Below, one piece after another: positions 44,001 through 54,476 of a stretch of 64,000 nucleotides of DNA (position 1 is its first letter; each line of letters begins with the position of its first letter). The DNA comes from Clarkia xantiana subsp. parviflora. Taxonomy: Eukaryota > Streptophyta > Magnoliopsida > Myrtales > Onagraceae. The stretch lies in assembly GCA_036873135.1 (NCBI GenBank), contig JAPTYO010000002.1, positions 37,501,452 through 37,565,451 of the forward strand, written 5' to 3'. The notes beneath the pieces were generated by a model, which was not told the DNA's origin, did not search any database, and saw only the letters and a program-made list of their open reading frames with translations. A program made the translations under genes and the position numbers.

Positions 44001-47000
44001 TTTGATGAGCTTAATAGACGTGGAATTAGAGTTGATGCAATGTGTCCTTTTTGTACCAAAACTGAAACTATTGATCATGCCCTTATGGGGTGTGAATGGG
44101 TCAAGTTGGTATGGTTTGGAAGCATGGGTCTAAGATGGGAACCCGGTAATGAACCACGATGGGTAGATTGGTTGGAGTTAATGGGCGAACGGGGACAAAA
44201 AGGAGGAATGGTTGAGGTAAGGGCGCACATAAATACCGAGATTATCGGGTGGGAAGTGTGGAAAGAAAGATGCCGAGCGACATACCACCACGATCGTCCA
44301 AATCCTCGATCTGTCGTTGAGCATGTGAGATTGTAGACGAGACTTGGGATGCAAGATGCAGACGTAAGCCAACTTCTAATAGGAGTACAACTGTGCCTCG
44401 TTTTACTTGGCAACGACCAGTTACCGATGTTGTAAAAATTAATTGCGATGGCTCATGGATGCAAGGCACCAGGCGTGGGGGGACGGGAGTCGTAGCAAGA
44501 GACCATTCAGGCCGCCTATTATCGGGTAGGAACTCATCTTGCAGAGACATTAGTGCCATGAATGTTGAAGCGCGGGCAATTCTACATGGGGTTGAACTTG
44601 CCGTGAACCATCAATGGAGCAATGTTATCATCGAATCGGACTCGGAATATGTGGTGAATCAAATCGTTCGGTCGGCTGGAGAGCGAGATTGGAGGTTGGA
44701 TAATATAATTGCCTCAATATTACAGGTTGCTAGGAATATACCGTCTATTTCTTGGCGTTTTGTTAAAAGGAGCGCAAACAGATGCGCAAACTGGGTTGCT
44801 ATTCAATCCAGAAAGGAGATGTGCCCGATCAATTGGGTACTTGTACCCCCATCTCCTCTAGTGTCGTTACTTTTACTTGATTGTAGCCCAGACGTTGGTT
44901 AATTATCATTAATAAAATGCGCATATTTGTTGGCCAAAAAAAAAAAAAGTGGGATAGTCAACAGTTTCTTGAAAATGGAAAAGATGCGGGTTTTTCACTA
45001 TGAATTTCACTTCAAATTTTTTAGCATTACCCATAAATAAATCACAAAATCTAACCTGGTTGACTGGCATTGACTCGAGGCAGTGGTTTATCAGATCCTA
45101 AAGACAAATTTTGTTCTTGACATTTCAGCTTCAGCTGCTTCCTTAAGGATAATTTCTCCAGCATCCGTTCATCTTCCCTGATAAGTCCTGATATTGTCAC
45201 TTCATTAGAGGACTAATTTAACAAGATAAATTTGATTGTTGGGTAAATCAAAGGATTCAAACCTGTCTGCAAGTAATAGATGTCATCAAGAGCCTCAAGA
45301 CTCTTATTACAACCTCCTATGAAGAACAGAACACCACCCCGAACTGGATCCAATGAAGCCCCAGCCATAGAGAACCTAGCAGAAGGACCCTGGCCTACTG
45401 TAGTCACCTTGGACCACAAACCTATATCTGCAGATTGGTTTTTTTTCTTATTGATAAACTATCTAAAGTTATTAATATGATGGGGAAATGATTGGCCAAA
45501 AAGAAAATATGGTGGGGAGATGCAAATTGTATAGCATATACCAAGATTGAGCATGTAAAGGTCCTCATAAAGATTTTGAGCCTCTGTGAATCCACCAAAG
45601 ATAAACAAGATCTTCCCGAATGCAACAGTTGAGTGACCAGCTCGAGGCGGAAGCATTTGGCCAGTAGTTTTGAGCTCCTTCCACATAAGGGTGTCTGAAA
45701 AATTGCAAATTTGCCAATTAAGATTTTGAATAAGATGGAGCACAAAAGGAATTAGTCTAATAAAACACAGATGATGAAGAATTCTATAGAGTCAAAAACC
45801 TGCATCAAGAATGTGTACATCAGATAGGTATCGATCACGTCCATCTTCACCACCAATCACTACAACTTTGTTCTTCCAAGATGAGCATGTGTGACCTTCA
45901 CGTGGAGAAGGTGGAGTACCTGTTGTTACTGCCTTCTTCCAAGCAAATGTCTCTACAAGGTCAATAGAATAGAACAAGTTACCATTATATAACGTCAATA
46001 ATCAAGCAAAAGAGTTTAGGTATTCACTTAATCTTGTTATGGAAAGATATAAATAAAATGACAATAATTGTATTCAATTAATCTTGTTACTATACCAGGA
46101 TCCATATAATGTTACCTGTGTTTAAAATGTAAAGATCATTGTAGTAAGTTTCTTCATTGTTATATGAAGATTTTCCACAGCCACCAAATACGAATAGCCT
46201 TGTGCCAACCAGAGCTGCACTATGACCTTCTCTTGCTTCTGGCCCTTCGCCTATTAAAGTTGAAGATATCCATGTATGTGAAGCTGCGTGCATGTTATCC
46301 ACAGTAACATATAAGTATAAAGAAATATCGCTCCAGTTTGAAAAGAAAATACAAACTGCAGGTATCTAATATGTGCAAATCCTTCAAAGGATTTTTCTCA
46401 TCTGTTCCACCAAAAATGAATAAGTTATCACAAACTACGGTACAACTGTGATTGTCACGTGGAGTAGGTGGATTGCCTTTAACTCTCGGCTGGCTCCATG
46501 TTTGGTTTACTGCAAATCAGATACAATATTTGATAAGCAAGAATCCTCAAAGAAGAGTTTTCAAAGCACAAACAGTCTTCTATCGAAATTTTCGAGCAGA
46601 AAAGGCTATGGTTATAGAAAAAATAAAAATTGGTAGTAATAATTGACTTAAATACCAAATTGCTAGCTGAAGTCATAGCTGATGAGCTAGTTGTTAGCTG
46701 AACCTTTCATTTTTACACATAATAACAGTTAATTGTTACGAAAATGAACTGAACCTTCATCAAGCAATCCAGGTATATCAATAGCAAATAAATTCCTGGT
46801 TTTAGATACAATTTTGAAGAAACGAATTAATAGTCCAACAGATAATACCATTAAAGCAGTTTCTGAATCAACAATGCCACTACTGACGATTCATTATCTC
46901 TATCTAAATCGTTCAATCATACAAAGAAAAATCAACTCCATTGACCAGAAATACAACAAATTTGGTGGTAGGAGAAGAATTCACCAGAATCGAAGACGTG

Positions 47001-47162
47001 AACGAGGTTAGTCTGGTAGTTATCCTTGCCGTAGCCACCGAAGACATAGACGAACCTCCCGCCTCTAATGGAGCAGCAGGTGTGGCCCCACCTCTTCCCC
47101 GGCCCTCCGGCGCTGCCCACGGTGGCCGTTACGTCGCAAAGCTCAGCTCTCTCCCACTTCAT
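38021..47162 (-). CDS. Kelch-repeat (galactose-oxidase-like beta-propeller) protein, ten inferred exons
   Basis: Inferred exons on the minus strand: 47162-46985, 46509-46357 (donor ambiguous by 3 bp), 46283-46116, 45952-45800, 45694-45542, 45427-45263, 45187-45056, 38711-38522, 38379-38210 and 38107-38021. Exons 1-6 each hold one kelch blade: W...P.PR.GH..., a hydrophobic IFGG strand, then LHILDT-like ends (examples: KRWGHTCCS...VYVFGG, REGHSAALVGTRLFVFGG, REGHTCSSWKNKVVVIGG). Exons 1-7 join in the same phase. Exon 7 is a basic helix (EKLSLRKQLKLKCQEQN). Exon 8 continues in phase after a 6.3-kb intron with GKMIFHAKVTESFCDGYTIE and an LRGIVFPNKP segment; exon 10 ends EEEHREDAPMKANP. Exon 9 needs a frameshift, since its frame hits TGA while another frame reads SSIVEKILDPSSPSTLFK. 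Kelch propellers bind other proteins; the partner is unknown. The C-terminal linkage across the LINE is inference from splice phase. Confidence 0.72.
39142..40782 (+). CDS. LINE ORF1 (DUF4283 and zinc-knuckle nucleic-acid-binding protein)
   Basis: About 546 residues from ATG 39142 (MDTHRGQQPRQDQNRIND). The N-terminal part has the DUF4283 look (EFARQEDYDDAMDWSPWAIQ, LKQWTMGM, FWVQIHGLE), followed by a CFQCGHLGHIERNC zinc knuckle (about 39772-39813). The rest is Pro/Ser/Thr-rich, ending in basic AT-hook-like GGSRGRGRPRISPK. ORF1 proteins of plant LINEs bind element RNA. The frame is open throughout, and its TGA stop overlaps the ATG of ORF2 as ATGA, compatible with coupled translation. Confidence 0.9.
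   Translation: MDTHRGQQPRQDQNRINDRIASGGSVLRFGHSSNVKEKLRCVGRVVSDKSIRSIAIHNILKRAWSRYVEVKMKDLAGDVVLIEFARQEDYDDAMDWSPWAIQGHCLSLKQWTMGMKLEEVEFHLIQFWVQIHGLEVGMMSTDNAKIIGQHVGNMVQVDDNEEIDKTSRSYLRIKVVIDASKPLVAGFWYPRKSGELSWASVKYERLPDVCFQCGHLGHIERNCKEELVMSEEHPREPKYGPWIQVSRPRKSENEWTYIGKSKTMGEGSSTGRKWSDVMKQKNFFASTTNPPNNLPSQPHPAPTTTPTASPSTLPQPSQDIQNHNPLLPSESTMMIVANTVVDYVLCPPSHNLVTSTDTHNLPQPEDHYSPPNHIPTTSESRIDVPISIATTKTPRYRPTIFRRPISQPTPPLSSYNVPKEVTQYFVEFPSDGSSPSKSQELVPSQTGLSPLFGKLSVKRKRFEEFEQVDLMRNDERCKKKLNLDKELDTHDKSRGSKGCGIKLKEKKAGGSRGRGRPRISPKVSDNVSSSNDKGSGGCPVTATRHP
40779..44336 (+). pseudogene. LINE ORF2: endonuclease and reverse transcriptase, one in-frame stop
   Basis: ATG 40779 overlaps the ORF1 stop. 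The endonuclease has SLISWNCQGLG, FLMETK, CMGDFNDI and SDHYPLIL (40779-41470). TAA at 41922-41924 interrupts, after which the same frame continues to 44336. RT motifs: KAPGPDGFPG, HFRPISLCN, KIDMNKAYDRVEWDFL, RQGDPLSPYLF and the catalytic FADD (about 42836). A zf-RVT-like region follows (WKRIWSGDALPKVKQFLWK, MCPFCTKTETIDH; 43920-44075). The protein nicks DNA and reverse-transcribes element RNA at the nick. The single stop makes this copy inactive unless read through. A frameshift after 44336 separates the RNase H. Confidence 0.9.
44393..44902 (+). pseudogene. LINE RNase H domain, out of frame with ORF2
   Basis: VVKINCDGSWMQGTRRGGTG, then an NVEARAILHGVELAV segment, then IESDSEYVVNQI: the D-E-D order of the RVT_3 RNase H found at the ORF2 end of many plant LINEs. 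It is in a different frame from the preceding RT part, so a small indel lies between 44336 and 44393. Confidence 0.85.
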
Positions 47163-47774
47163 TCTCCACCGGAAAAGTAGCTCTGATCACAAACAGCACA
47201 ATGAGGGGATTCAGGAAAGAGAGAAATAACGGAGATGGTTAATTAGAGCTCGTTGTGGGGGCGCGATTGCTTCAACACATTCAGATTTCAAGCCATGCAT
47301 GGAGGGAGAAGGAGCATAAGCATGTTTAAAACCTAAAAATGTTTGATAACTATGATTAATTTAGGCAAAACCGGCAGAGACATCTGCTGCAGTGGAAGAA
47401 CCGAGTCATTTACGGACTTCGGCATTTATTTATATATTATATATATACTAGAATGTATACATATATATATATACTAAAATTTTATGCATTTGTACACACG
47501 TCACAAGTTATATATAACTAAAGAATAGACCCGCGCGTTGCGCGATAAAAAAAAAATTATTTTGTTATTATAGTTTAAATAATTAGATGTAATTAATATT
47601 TTCACAAAATAGGTGTAAATATATTATTATATAAAAATAAAATCTAAAACATGATTAATTATTGTAATAGTCTTTTATTAGTTTCAACATTTTTTATTAT
47701 TTTATGTCAAATACATTAATAGCAAAATAATTATATGAATAAAAATATTATAACTATTTAATAAAATACATAGG

Positions 47775-47836
<62 letters not shown>

Positions 47837-49801
47837 TGTTAATTTATTTTTATTTTGTTATCCACAAAATGGATGTCAATGAAAGAAAAATATAAGACAA
47901 TGTTAATTATTATAGTAGTCTAAAAATAATTTTCTTAGATATTAACAGTTATATTTTCATTAATTTGATTAATTAAAAAATTTATTGCTAACACAAATAA
48001 TAAATATAAATGTATAATAATATTATAGGCGATCCACTAAGAAAGTATATAAATTAATTTGATTGTAACAAACAAATAGAGTTAGTAATTTAATTATTAA
48101 TGAAACGGTTTGTATGATTGGATGAGAAAATTTAAAGCAATTCTAAGTCACTACATGTGTACACATGACAATGCCTTATCATCTGCAAGATATGTAGATT
48201 GATGTGGAACAATAAGATGGTTCAATTTTGGTATGAAATTACTTCACTTTATTACTTGACACATTAATATACAGATTATAAACCCTAGAGAACAAAATTG
48301 CACTTTGCGTGGAGATTAAATTTGTTTTCTTAGTTAAAGAGAATATTTATGTAAAAGATGGAAAATATAATAATTTTAAATATTAATTTATAAAATTTAT
48401 TAATTTCAAGTTGATGAAATTCGTATAGCCAAATATCGATTTAATTAAGAAATTACACGATATAAAAATATGTGTATATCTATTGATAAAGTTAATGGAT
48501 AATTATTGTGAGTTGAAAAAACGGATGATATTAATCATTATTAATATGATGTTATATAATTTTTTTATTTGAATTATTATGATTTTTATTATCATATATT
48601 GACCATGTGAATACTAAATCAAAATTATATTTTTATTAGAAGTTGTAACTATTTTTAGAATAATTATTATTTTTGGTGTGTTTTAGAAATACATAGAAAT
48701 TATAAATAAAACTACTAATAAGTAATAACATCGTTATTATTTTTGGGCTTTACAATAAAATTTATGTTTTAAATATTTAATTAGGTATACGATAATATTA
48801 TAATATTAGTAAATATCTAGGGTAATACTTTTTCTTGTAATAAATATATACAATTGTAATTAAGTAAATGATAATAAAATTATACTAATGTGTATGTAAT
48901 TTATTTTTATAATTATTTTATAGTTTTATATGTTAATATTATGAGAAATCAAAATTTTGTACAAATGAGATCTATCATTTTATTTATATTATAAATAAAA
49001 TTGTACATGAAATATGATTATATAATCTTGTTTCTAAATGATAAATATTTATAAAATTATAATAAAAAAAAAGAGGCGAGAGATTATATAACGTAAACAA
49101 ATATGTGAGATATTATATAACAAAGAGGTGAGATATTATATAACAATACTTTTATCTTATAATAGTTCTATATGTATAATTATAAATTAAGTACATAATA
49201 ATAAATATATAATGGTATATATATATATATACACGTAAATTATAATTATATATGTTTATAATAAATTACATGATAATAAATTTATATTTTGGCCACAAAA
49301 AAAATTATCTTAGTATTTATATAATATATATATACATTATGATTATTTTAACTCTTATAATTAACATATAATTTTATATATTTATAATATGGAGAAATAA
49401 AAATGTTGTAAAAATTAGCCTTATGAAATTGTACATGAAATATGATTATATATATATATTCATAAGTGATCAATTGTTGTTAATAGCAAAAGAAAAAGGT
49501 GAGAGATTATGTAACGTACCGTGAGATTCAATGAGAGTCTTTGGAATAAATCTAGAGTTTCTAGGGGTACATGTGGCGAATCCATGTCATCAGCCGTTAT
49601 GTAGAAAATTCATCAACCAATGAAAATATTTCTTTTTGACAACTAATGAGACTAAAAACTTATGTGTCATGTTTGTTGAAGACTTAATCAAATTATATTA
49701 TATATAGATATAGATTATATAGTATATGTAACTTCTTATAAGAGGTTAAATCCTCAAGATACATGATATGGTAGTTAGAATTTACATAAAACCATTAAGC
49801 A
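47163..49801. other. Kelch gene 5' flank and very AT-rich intergenic DNA
   Basis: 47163-47330 is the likely 5' UTR and promoter of the kelch gene. From about 47430 the DNA is extremely AT-rich without open frames, with many TATATA runs; no gene or element recognised. Confidence 0.6.
47779..47833. repeat. (TA)n microsatellite, 55 bp
   Basis: Uninterrupted TA dinucleotide run. Confidence 0.95.
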
Positions 49802-49809
49802 TATCCACT
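49802..49809. repeat. hAT target-site duplication, left copy
   Basis: TATCCACT, identical to 51423-51430. Confidence 0.85.
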
Positions 49810-51422
49810 CAGGGGCGAACCTAGGTAGAGCCGAGGGTGTGCAGCGCACCCGCTCAACTTTTTATAATTTTTATAAATTTAGTGTATATACTATTGAGTG
49901 CGTTAATTTTGCACCCTCTCAAAAAATGAATGTTGCACCCTCTCAAAAAATGAAATGTTGCACCCTTTATAGAAGAATGATAATTGTATTATAGATCTTA
50001 TTTAGGGTTGAGTACATGTACCTATATATATAGATACAAGACTATATCTATAGTAATATAATAAGAAACATAATCTGATAATATACTAAGAACATATCTA
50101 TTTCTAATCTAGATATATTTATCTAAATATAAGAAGATATATTTATCTATAATATATCTTATTCCCTTATACCCTTGACCCCTCGCTTAAATATAAAAGT
50201 GGTGCAACATTAAATATAAATATAAATATTACGAATAGATATTACATATTACTATTTACCATAAAATGTATGTAGAAGTATATATCTAAAAAGACTATAT
50301 ATATATATATATATCTAACTAGTTAGGTAACAAGATATATGTAGAAAAAAAACTAATAATACATGTAATAGTAATTATCAAATAAGATGGTGCAAGTTCA
50401 AATCAAAGAGCATAAGCAAATAGACTCTTAGAATCCATGCAATCATTTAAATTTGTTTTCACATTACATTTGATGAAGACCGTTTTAGGGATAACAAACG
50501 AATTGTCACAAGCTTTGCAGAGAAAATATCAAGATATTGTTAATGCGATGAGGATGGTTGATGCTTCTAAGGAACTCTTGCAGGCCATGAGAGATGAAGG
50601 ATGGGATGTTTTACTGATTGAAGTCTCATAATTTTGTAAGGAACATGATATTGATGTTCCTAACATTAATGAATTATTTATATATAAGGGGAGACGAAGA
50701 CGTGAAGCTCAACAGATGCTTAATTTGGATTGATATCGCGCAGCTTTGTTCTATGTTGTTCTTGTTAGGCAACTCCAAGAGTTAAATGCTCGATTTAATG
50801 AGGTGAGTACAAAGTTGCTTATTTGTGTGACATGTTTCAGTCGGGAGAATAACTTTTCAGCATTTGACAAGGACAAGTTGATACGTCTTGCTCAGTTTTA
50901 TCCGTGTGAATTCTCTCAGATTGAGTTGATGGCACTTGATAATCAACTTGAGGCGTACATTGTTGAGTTACGAAAAAGTGACAACTTTTCAAGGATAACA
51001 TCGATCTCTACCTTGGTAGAGAAGCTAGTTGTCACAGAGAGAAGTATGTGCTATCCTCTGGTTTATTTGCTCTTGAAATTGGCGTTACTTTTACCCGTGG
51101 CTACTGCAACAGTAGAAAGAGCTTTCTCCGCTATGAAATTTGTGAAAACAAGACTTCGAAACCGAATGGGAGATGATTTCATGAGTGATTGCTTGGTGAC
51201 TTTCATTGAGAAAGATGTATTTGACTCCATTGATAATGAATCTGTTATGTTACATTTTCAAAGTATGGAAACTCGTAGGGGAATAATGTAATTAGTTTGT
51301 ATTTTACCTTAGTGAATCTAGTTTATTTATTGGTTTTTTTATTTATTAAGACTATTTATATGAAACATTTTCTTTTAAAAAAATCGATCAATCTTGCATC
51401 CCTAGTCCCGGGTCCGCCACTG
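49810..51422 (+). mobile_element. hAT transposon relic with complete ends
   Basis: It begins CAGGGGCGAACCTAGG and ends with the reverse complement of CAGTGGCGGACCCGGG, imperfect terminal inverted repeats of hAT type, flanked by the 8-bp duplication TATCCACT. 1.6 kb, shorter than an autonomous hAT element, so internally deleted. Confidence 0.88.
50437..51290 (+). pseudogene. hAT transposase C-terminal part
   Basis: Open stretches read LGITNELSQALQRKYQDIVN, then AMRDEGWDVLL, then VPNINELFIYKGRRRREAQQ, a stop, and then up to the hAT dimerisation region with YPLVYLLLKLALLLPVATAT, VERAFSAMKFVKTRLRNRM and DDFMSDCLVTFIEKDVF. This matches the C-terminal half of ZMYM/TTF-type hAT transposases. The N-terminal zinc finger and most catalytic parts are missing. 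Stops at about 50629 and 50731 interrupt it. Confidence 0.87.
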
Positions 51423-51430
51423 TATCCACT
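51423..51430. repeat. hAT target-site duplication, right copy
   Basis: TATCCACT directly after the terminal CCACTG. Confidence 0.85.
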
Positions 51431-52480
51431 CCCATTCTTTTGTTACTTGGGATTCAAATATGGATTATGGGATTCAACTGCTAAACATAATAGAAAGGAA
51501 GAACTATAGGCAGTAAACATAAAATTTGAGGGATTAATCCCTTTTGTAACTTGAAAAAATACGGGGTTAAAGTTGATAGATTAATGATAGTACCGGTAAT
51601 CTAGAATATGTGTCATCTCAATAAAAAACATCTATGCACAACTTTCCTACCTGTCCATGGATATAAAGAGCGCCCAAAAACAGAGTTTTATTGATTCACT
51701 TAAAAAATGTATCTTTCAGTTGAAAAATCAACAATACCGGTTCATCTTCTAACCTCAACTAAAATTTGCTGTAATGACTCTTCAAGCTCTTTTTTTGTCT
51801 GGTCGATTAAACCCTTCTTCAATAGTGAAACATCCACAAAACGTTTTAGGTATTTTTTTTTTTCAAACGGGATCATTTGAAGAAGAATTGCAAAGCAAAT
51901 TCATGAAAGATTTTTCAAATAAATTATGCTCAACCTTTAGTCACTAAATTAAAACACTACAACATGAATCATGAGATCATCTTTGAAAAACAGCCACGTC
52001 AAATTGTATAGGATTAGTAATTTTCCGAGAAGACTAAATTGATAATTATATACCTAAAGATCATTCTAAACGAAGAGAATAATAGACATAGAAGAAACAT
52101 CATCTAAGACAAACTCAGATAATTTTTTTATTAACACTCAACCTGAAAACATCTAGCTTAATCAAACCATCTAGCCATATAAAACTTTTGAACTCTCAAA
52201 GCAAATAATACGTTATAATTCATAATAGAATGATCATTACGCCATATAACATAGCATGTGAGATATGCGAATGGTCTATCACATAAATAAAACCAAAAAC
52301 CAAAGAAATGTAATACAAGCATGACAATGCCTCAACATGATTGTCATACAATTCTTTTAAGATGATCACATGTACATTGGGTTCAACACAAACCTATATA
52401 CTCCGTCACAAAAATGGTAAATTACCTAAGAGATCAATGCATGTGTTTATTACATGTCTCTCATGTCATCACCGAAATAC
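51431..52480. other. Intergenic DNA, nothing recognised
   Basis: AT-rich, no coherent frames on either strand. Confidence 0.5.
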
Positions 52481-52488
52481 AATTTAGG

Positions 52489-52760
52489 GTTGGGCTGGCA
52501 ATTCGCGCGGGTTCGTGTCGTGCCAGGTTCGTGTCGTGTTCTGGGGTCAGCCCAAACATGGCCCAACCCGGCCCAACATGAAAAACTGACACGAAAAATC
52601 TATAGAAAATTGAATAGAAAAATTAATCTTTAACCGTTTTAGTATAAAAAATCGTGTTATATCGTGTTATTGTGTCGTGTTACTAATATCAAACTCAAAT
52701 TCGTAATTTTCGTGTCGTGTTCGTGTTGGCCCACCGTATTGAGCCCAAATTGCCAGCCCT
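52489..52760. mobile_element. hAT-type MITE (272 bp)
   Basis: Ends GTTGGGCTGGCAATT and AATTGCCAGCCCT are inverted repeats sharing GGGCTGGCAATT. Flanked by the 8-bp duplication AATTTAGG (52481-52488 and 52761-52768). The interior repeats GGTTCGTGTCGTG and has no coding capacity. Confidence 0.88.
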
Positions 52761-52768
52761 AATTTAGG

Positions 52769-54476
52769 ACTTGGTATCCCGACAATCAAGGAGTATGATG
52801 GCGAAGGAGATCCAGTTCGCCATGTCCAGAAGCATGTCATGGCTTGTCTAGGCAGAGCCCCGAATGACGATATAGTGTACGTCCTGTTCCCGGGCACACT
52901 TGGTGAAAGAGCCCTGACGTGGTTCTTCAGCCTTCCTCCAGGGTGCATCTCTACCTGGACCCAGATGCATGATCGGTTCATCCAGCAGTACCAGGTCCGT
53001 CGGCGTCTCCTGAAAAGCGCGAGGTCCCTGGCTGAGGTGGTACAGAGGCCCGATGAGTCTCTGGCGCATTACTACCAGAGGTACACTGCTAGCGTGGCCG
53101 AGATTGATGAGAAAATCTCGGAGGGAGAGACCATCCGCACCTTCATTCGGAACCTGACAGCACCATATGGTTCCGACCTGATGCACAGCGTGGCTGAGAA
53201 GGCTGTGTGGAATATGAAGGCGTTGCAGAAAAGGGTAAAGCAACAAATCGACGTACAGGAGTCGAAGATAGCTGCCGGAGACCTTGATCCTCCGAAATCG
53301 AACAAGGGGAAACAGTCGTTCAAGCCCTTGGACGATCGAAGGAGGAAAGATAAACCCGAGAGCAGTCGGGGTCGAGGCCGTCCCGATCGGAGGGAAGACA
53401 AGCGTCCCTCGAAGTCGGACAAACGGGAGGACCGTTACACTCCTCTCATTTGTTCCATGGGTGTTGTGTTGGCGGTGATGGACCGACAGGGTATCACTAG
53501 GTACCCCCCGAAGAAGGATGGAGAGTTCATGGGAGCCCGCACCGATCGTTATTGTCGCTTTCATCGTGCCAGTGGTCACGACACCAACCATTGTCGAGAG
53601 TTGAAGAAGGAGATTGAGAAGCTGATCCAGAAGGGAAAGCTCAAGGAATTTGTGGCTGGGCGACGGAGCCGATCCCGTTCCCAGTCCCGATCGCGGTCCC
53701 GTTCCCGATCCCGCGGTCGATCCCCGAAGAAGGACAAACCTGAGTCTTCCAATGCCCGCAAGGAGAAGCGGGGGACCATTAACGTAATTCATGGGGGACT
53801 TGCTGCGGGAGGAGATACCACGGCATCTCGGGAGGTCTTTGCTTCTCGAATTTCCATTGCTGTAGTGCTGGGCAAGAGGGCCCGAAATTGGACTCCGAAA
53901 GAAGAAGTGGTGATTCCCTTCTCAGCGGAGGACCTGATAGTTGTGGAGACCCCGCACGATGATGCTTTGGTCGTGACCCTGAACGTGGATGGGTACGAGA
54001 TGAAGCGAATCCTGATAGACGGAGGGAGCTCCTCCGACATTTTGTTCATGGATGCACTGCAGGCCATGGGGAAAACCAAGAAGGACTTGAAGCTTGCGGA
54101 CTTCCCGATGGTCGGATTTTCTGGCTCTACCTCTTACCCGGTGGGGGTGATTACTTTACCGGTTGAATTCGGTAGTGGCTGGAAGTCGGAGAAGAGGAAC
54201 GTGGAGTTTGTGGTGGTCGAGTCCGCGGGGACTTATAATGCAATTATCGGGAGGACCACCATCAACCCGCTGGGGGCAATCGCCTCAACTGTCCATCAGA
54301 AGATGAAGTTTCCGACCGACCACGGAGTCGGGGAAGTCAAGGGCGATCAGATAGCCTCCAGGAAGTGCTACGTCAATGCCACTCGAAGGAGGAATCAGGA
54401 GGCTATGACTGTTTTCCAGACTGATGCGGATCCCCGAGAGGATTTTGGGCGTGTCCCGCCCCGAAGGAGAATTTGA
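52769..54476 (+). pseudogene. Gag and protease of element D (5' truncated)
   Basis: The frame is open before the first ATG (52839), reading GIPTIKEYDGEGDPVRHVQK, so the start is missing. The capsid region has LFPGTLGERALTWFFSLP and TQMHDRFIQQY. A zinc-knuckle-like CRFHRASGHDTNHC follows at about 53554, then LIQKGKLKEFV, then an Arg-Ser repeat tail (53665-53730). GTINVIHGG marks the point where elements A and B begin. Protease: MKRILIDGGSSSDILF (about 53998), and further on YNAIIGRTTINPLGAIAS. The frame ends with TGA at 54474, and pol continues in the -1 frame. Compared with B, where the same place is continuous, this looks like a 1-bp change or a frameshift site. Gag forms the RNA-containing particle; the protease would cut the polyprotein. 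Confidence 0.87.

Larger units (their letters stand above)
39142..44948 (+). mobile_element. LINE (non-LTR retrotransposon), near full length
   Basis: ORF1, then ORF2 with endonuclease, RT, a zinc-binding region and an RNase H, then AATAAA (44911) and a poly-A run at about 44936-44948. The 5' end before ORF1 is not defined, and no target duplication was found by eye. It lies antisense within the kelch-gene intron. Confidence 0.88.
38712..45055 (-). other. Large kelch-gene intron holding the LINE
   Basis: Donor GTTAGATT at 45055 and acceptor CCAATGCAG ending at 38712. The phases on both sides agree (CCA G / GT GCT AAC). An alternative is that 38818-38788 is a first exon of a separate gene: it has an ATG (MEEVASPHVGG) and a donor in the same phase. 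Confidence 0.6.

Noticed and set aside
47430..49800. Organellar or viral DNA insertion in the AT-rich stretch
   Set aside because: No organellar or viral coding similarity is visible; only low-complexity AT-rich DNA.
52848..53792. 314-codon minus-strand frame opposite gag of element D
   Set aside because: The plus strand has clear capsid, zinc-knuckle and RS-tail signatures; the antisense frame has none.
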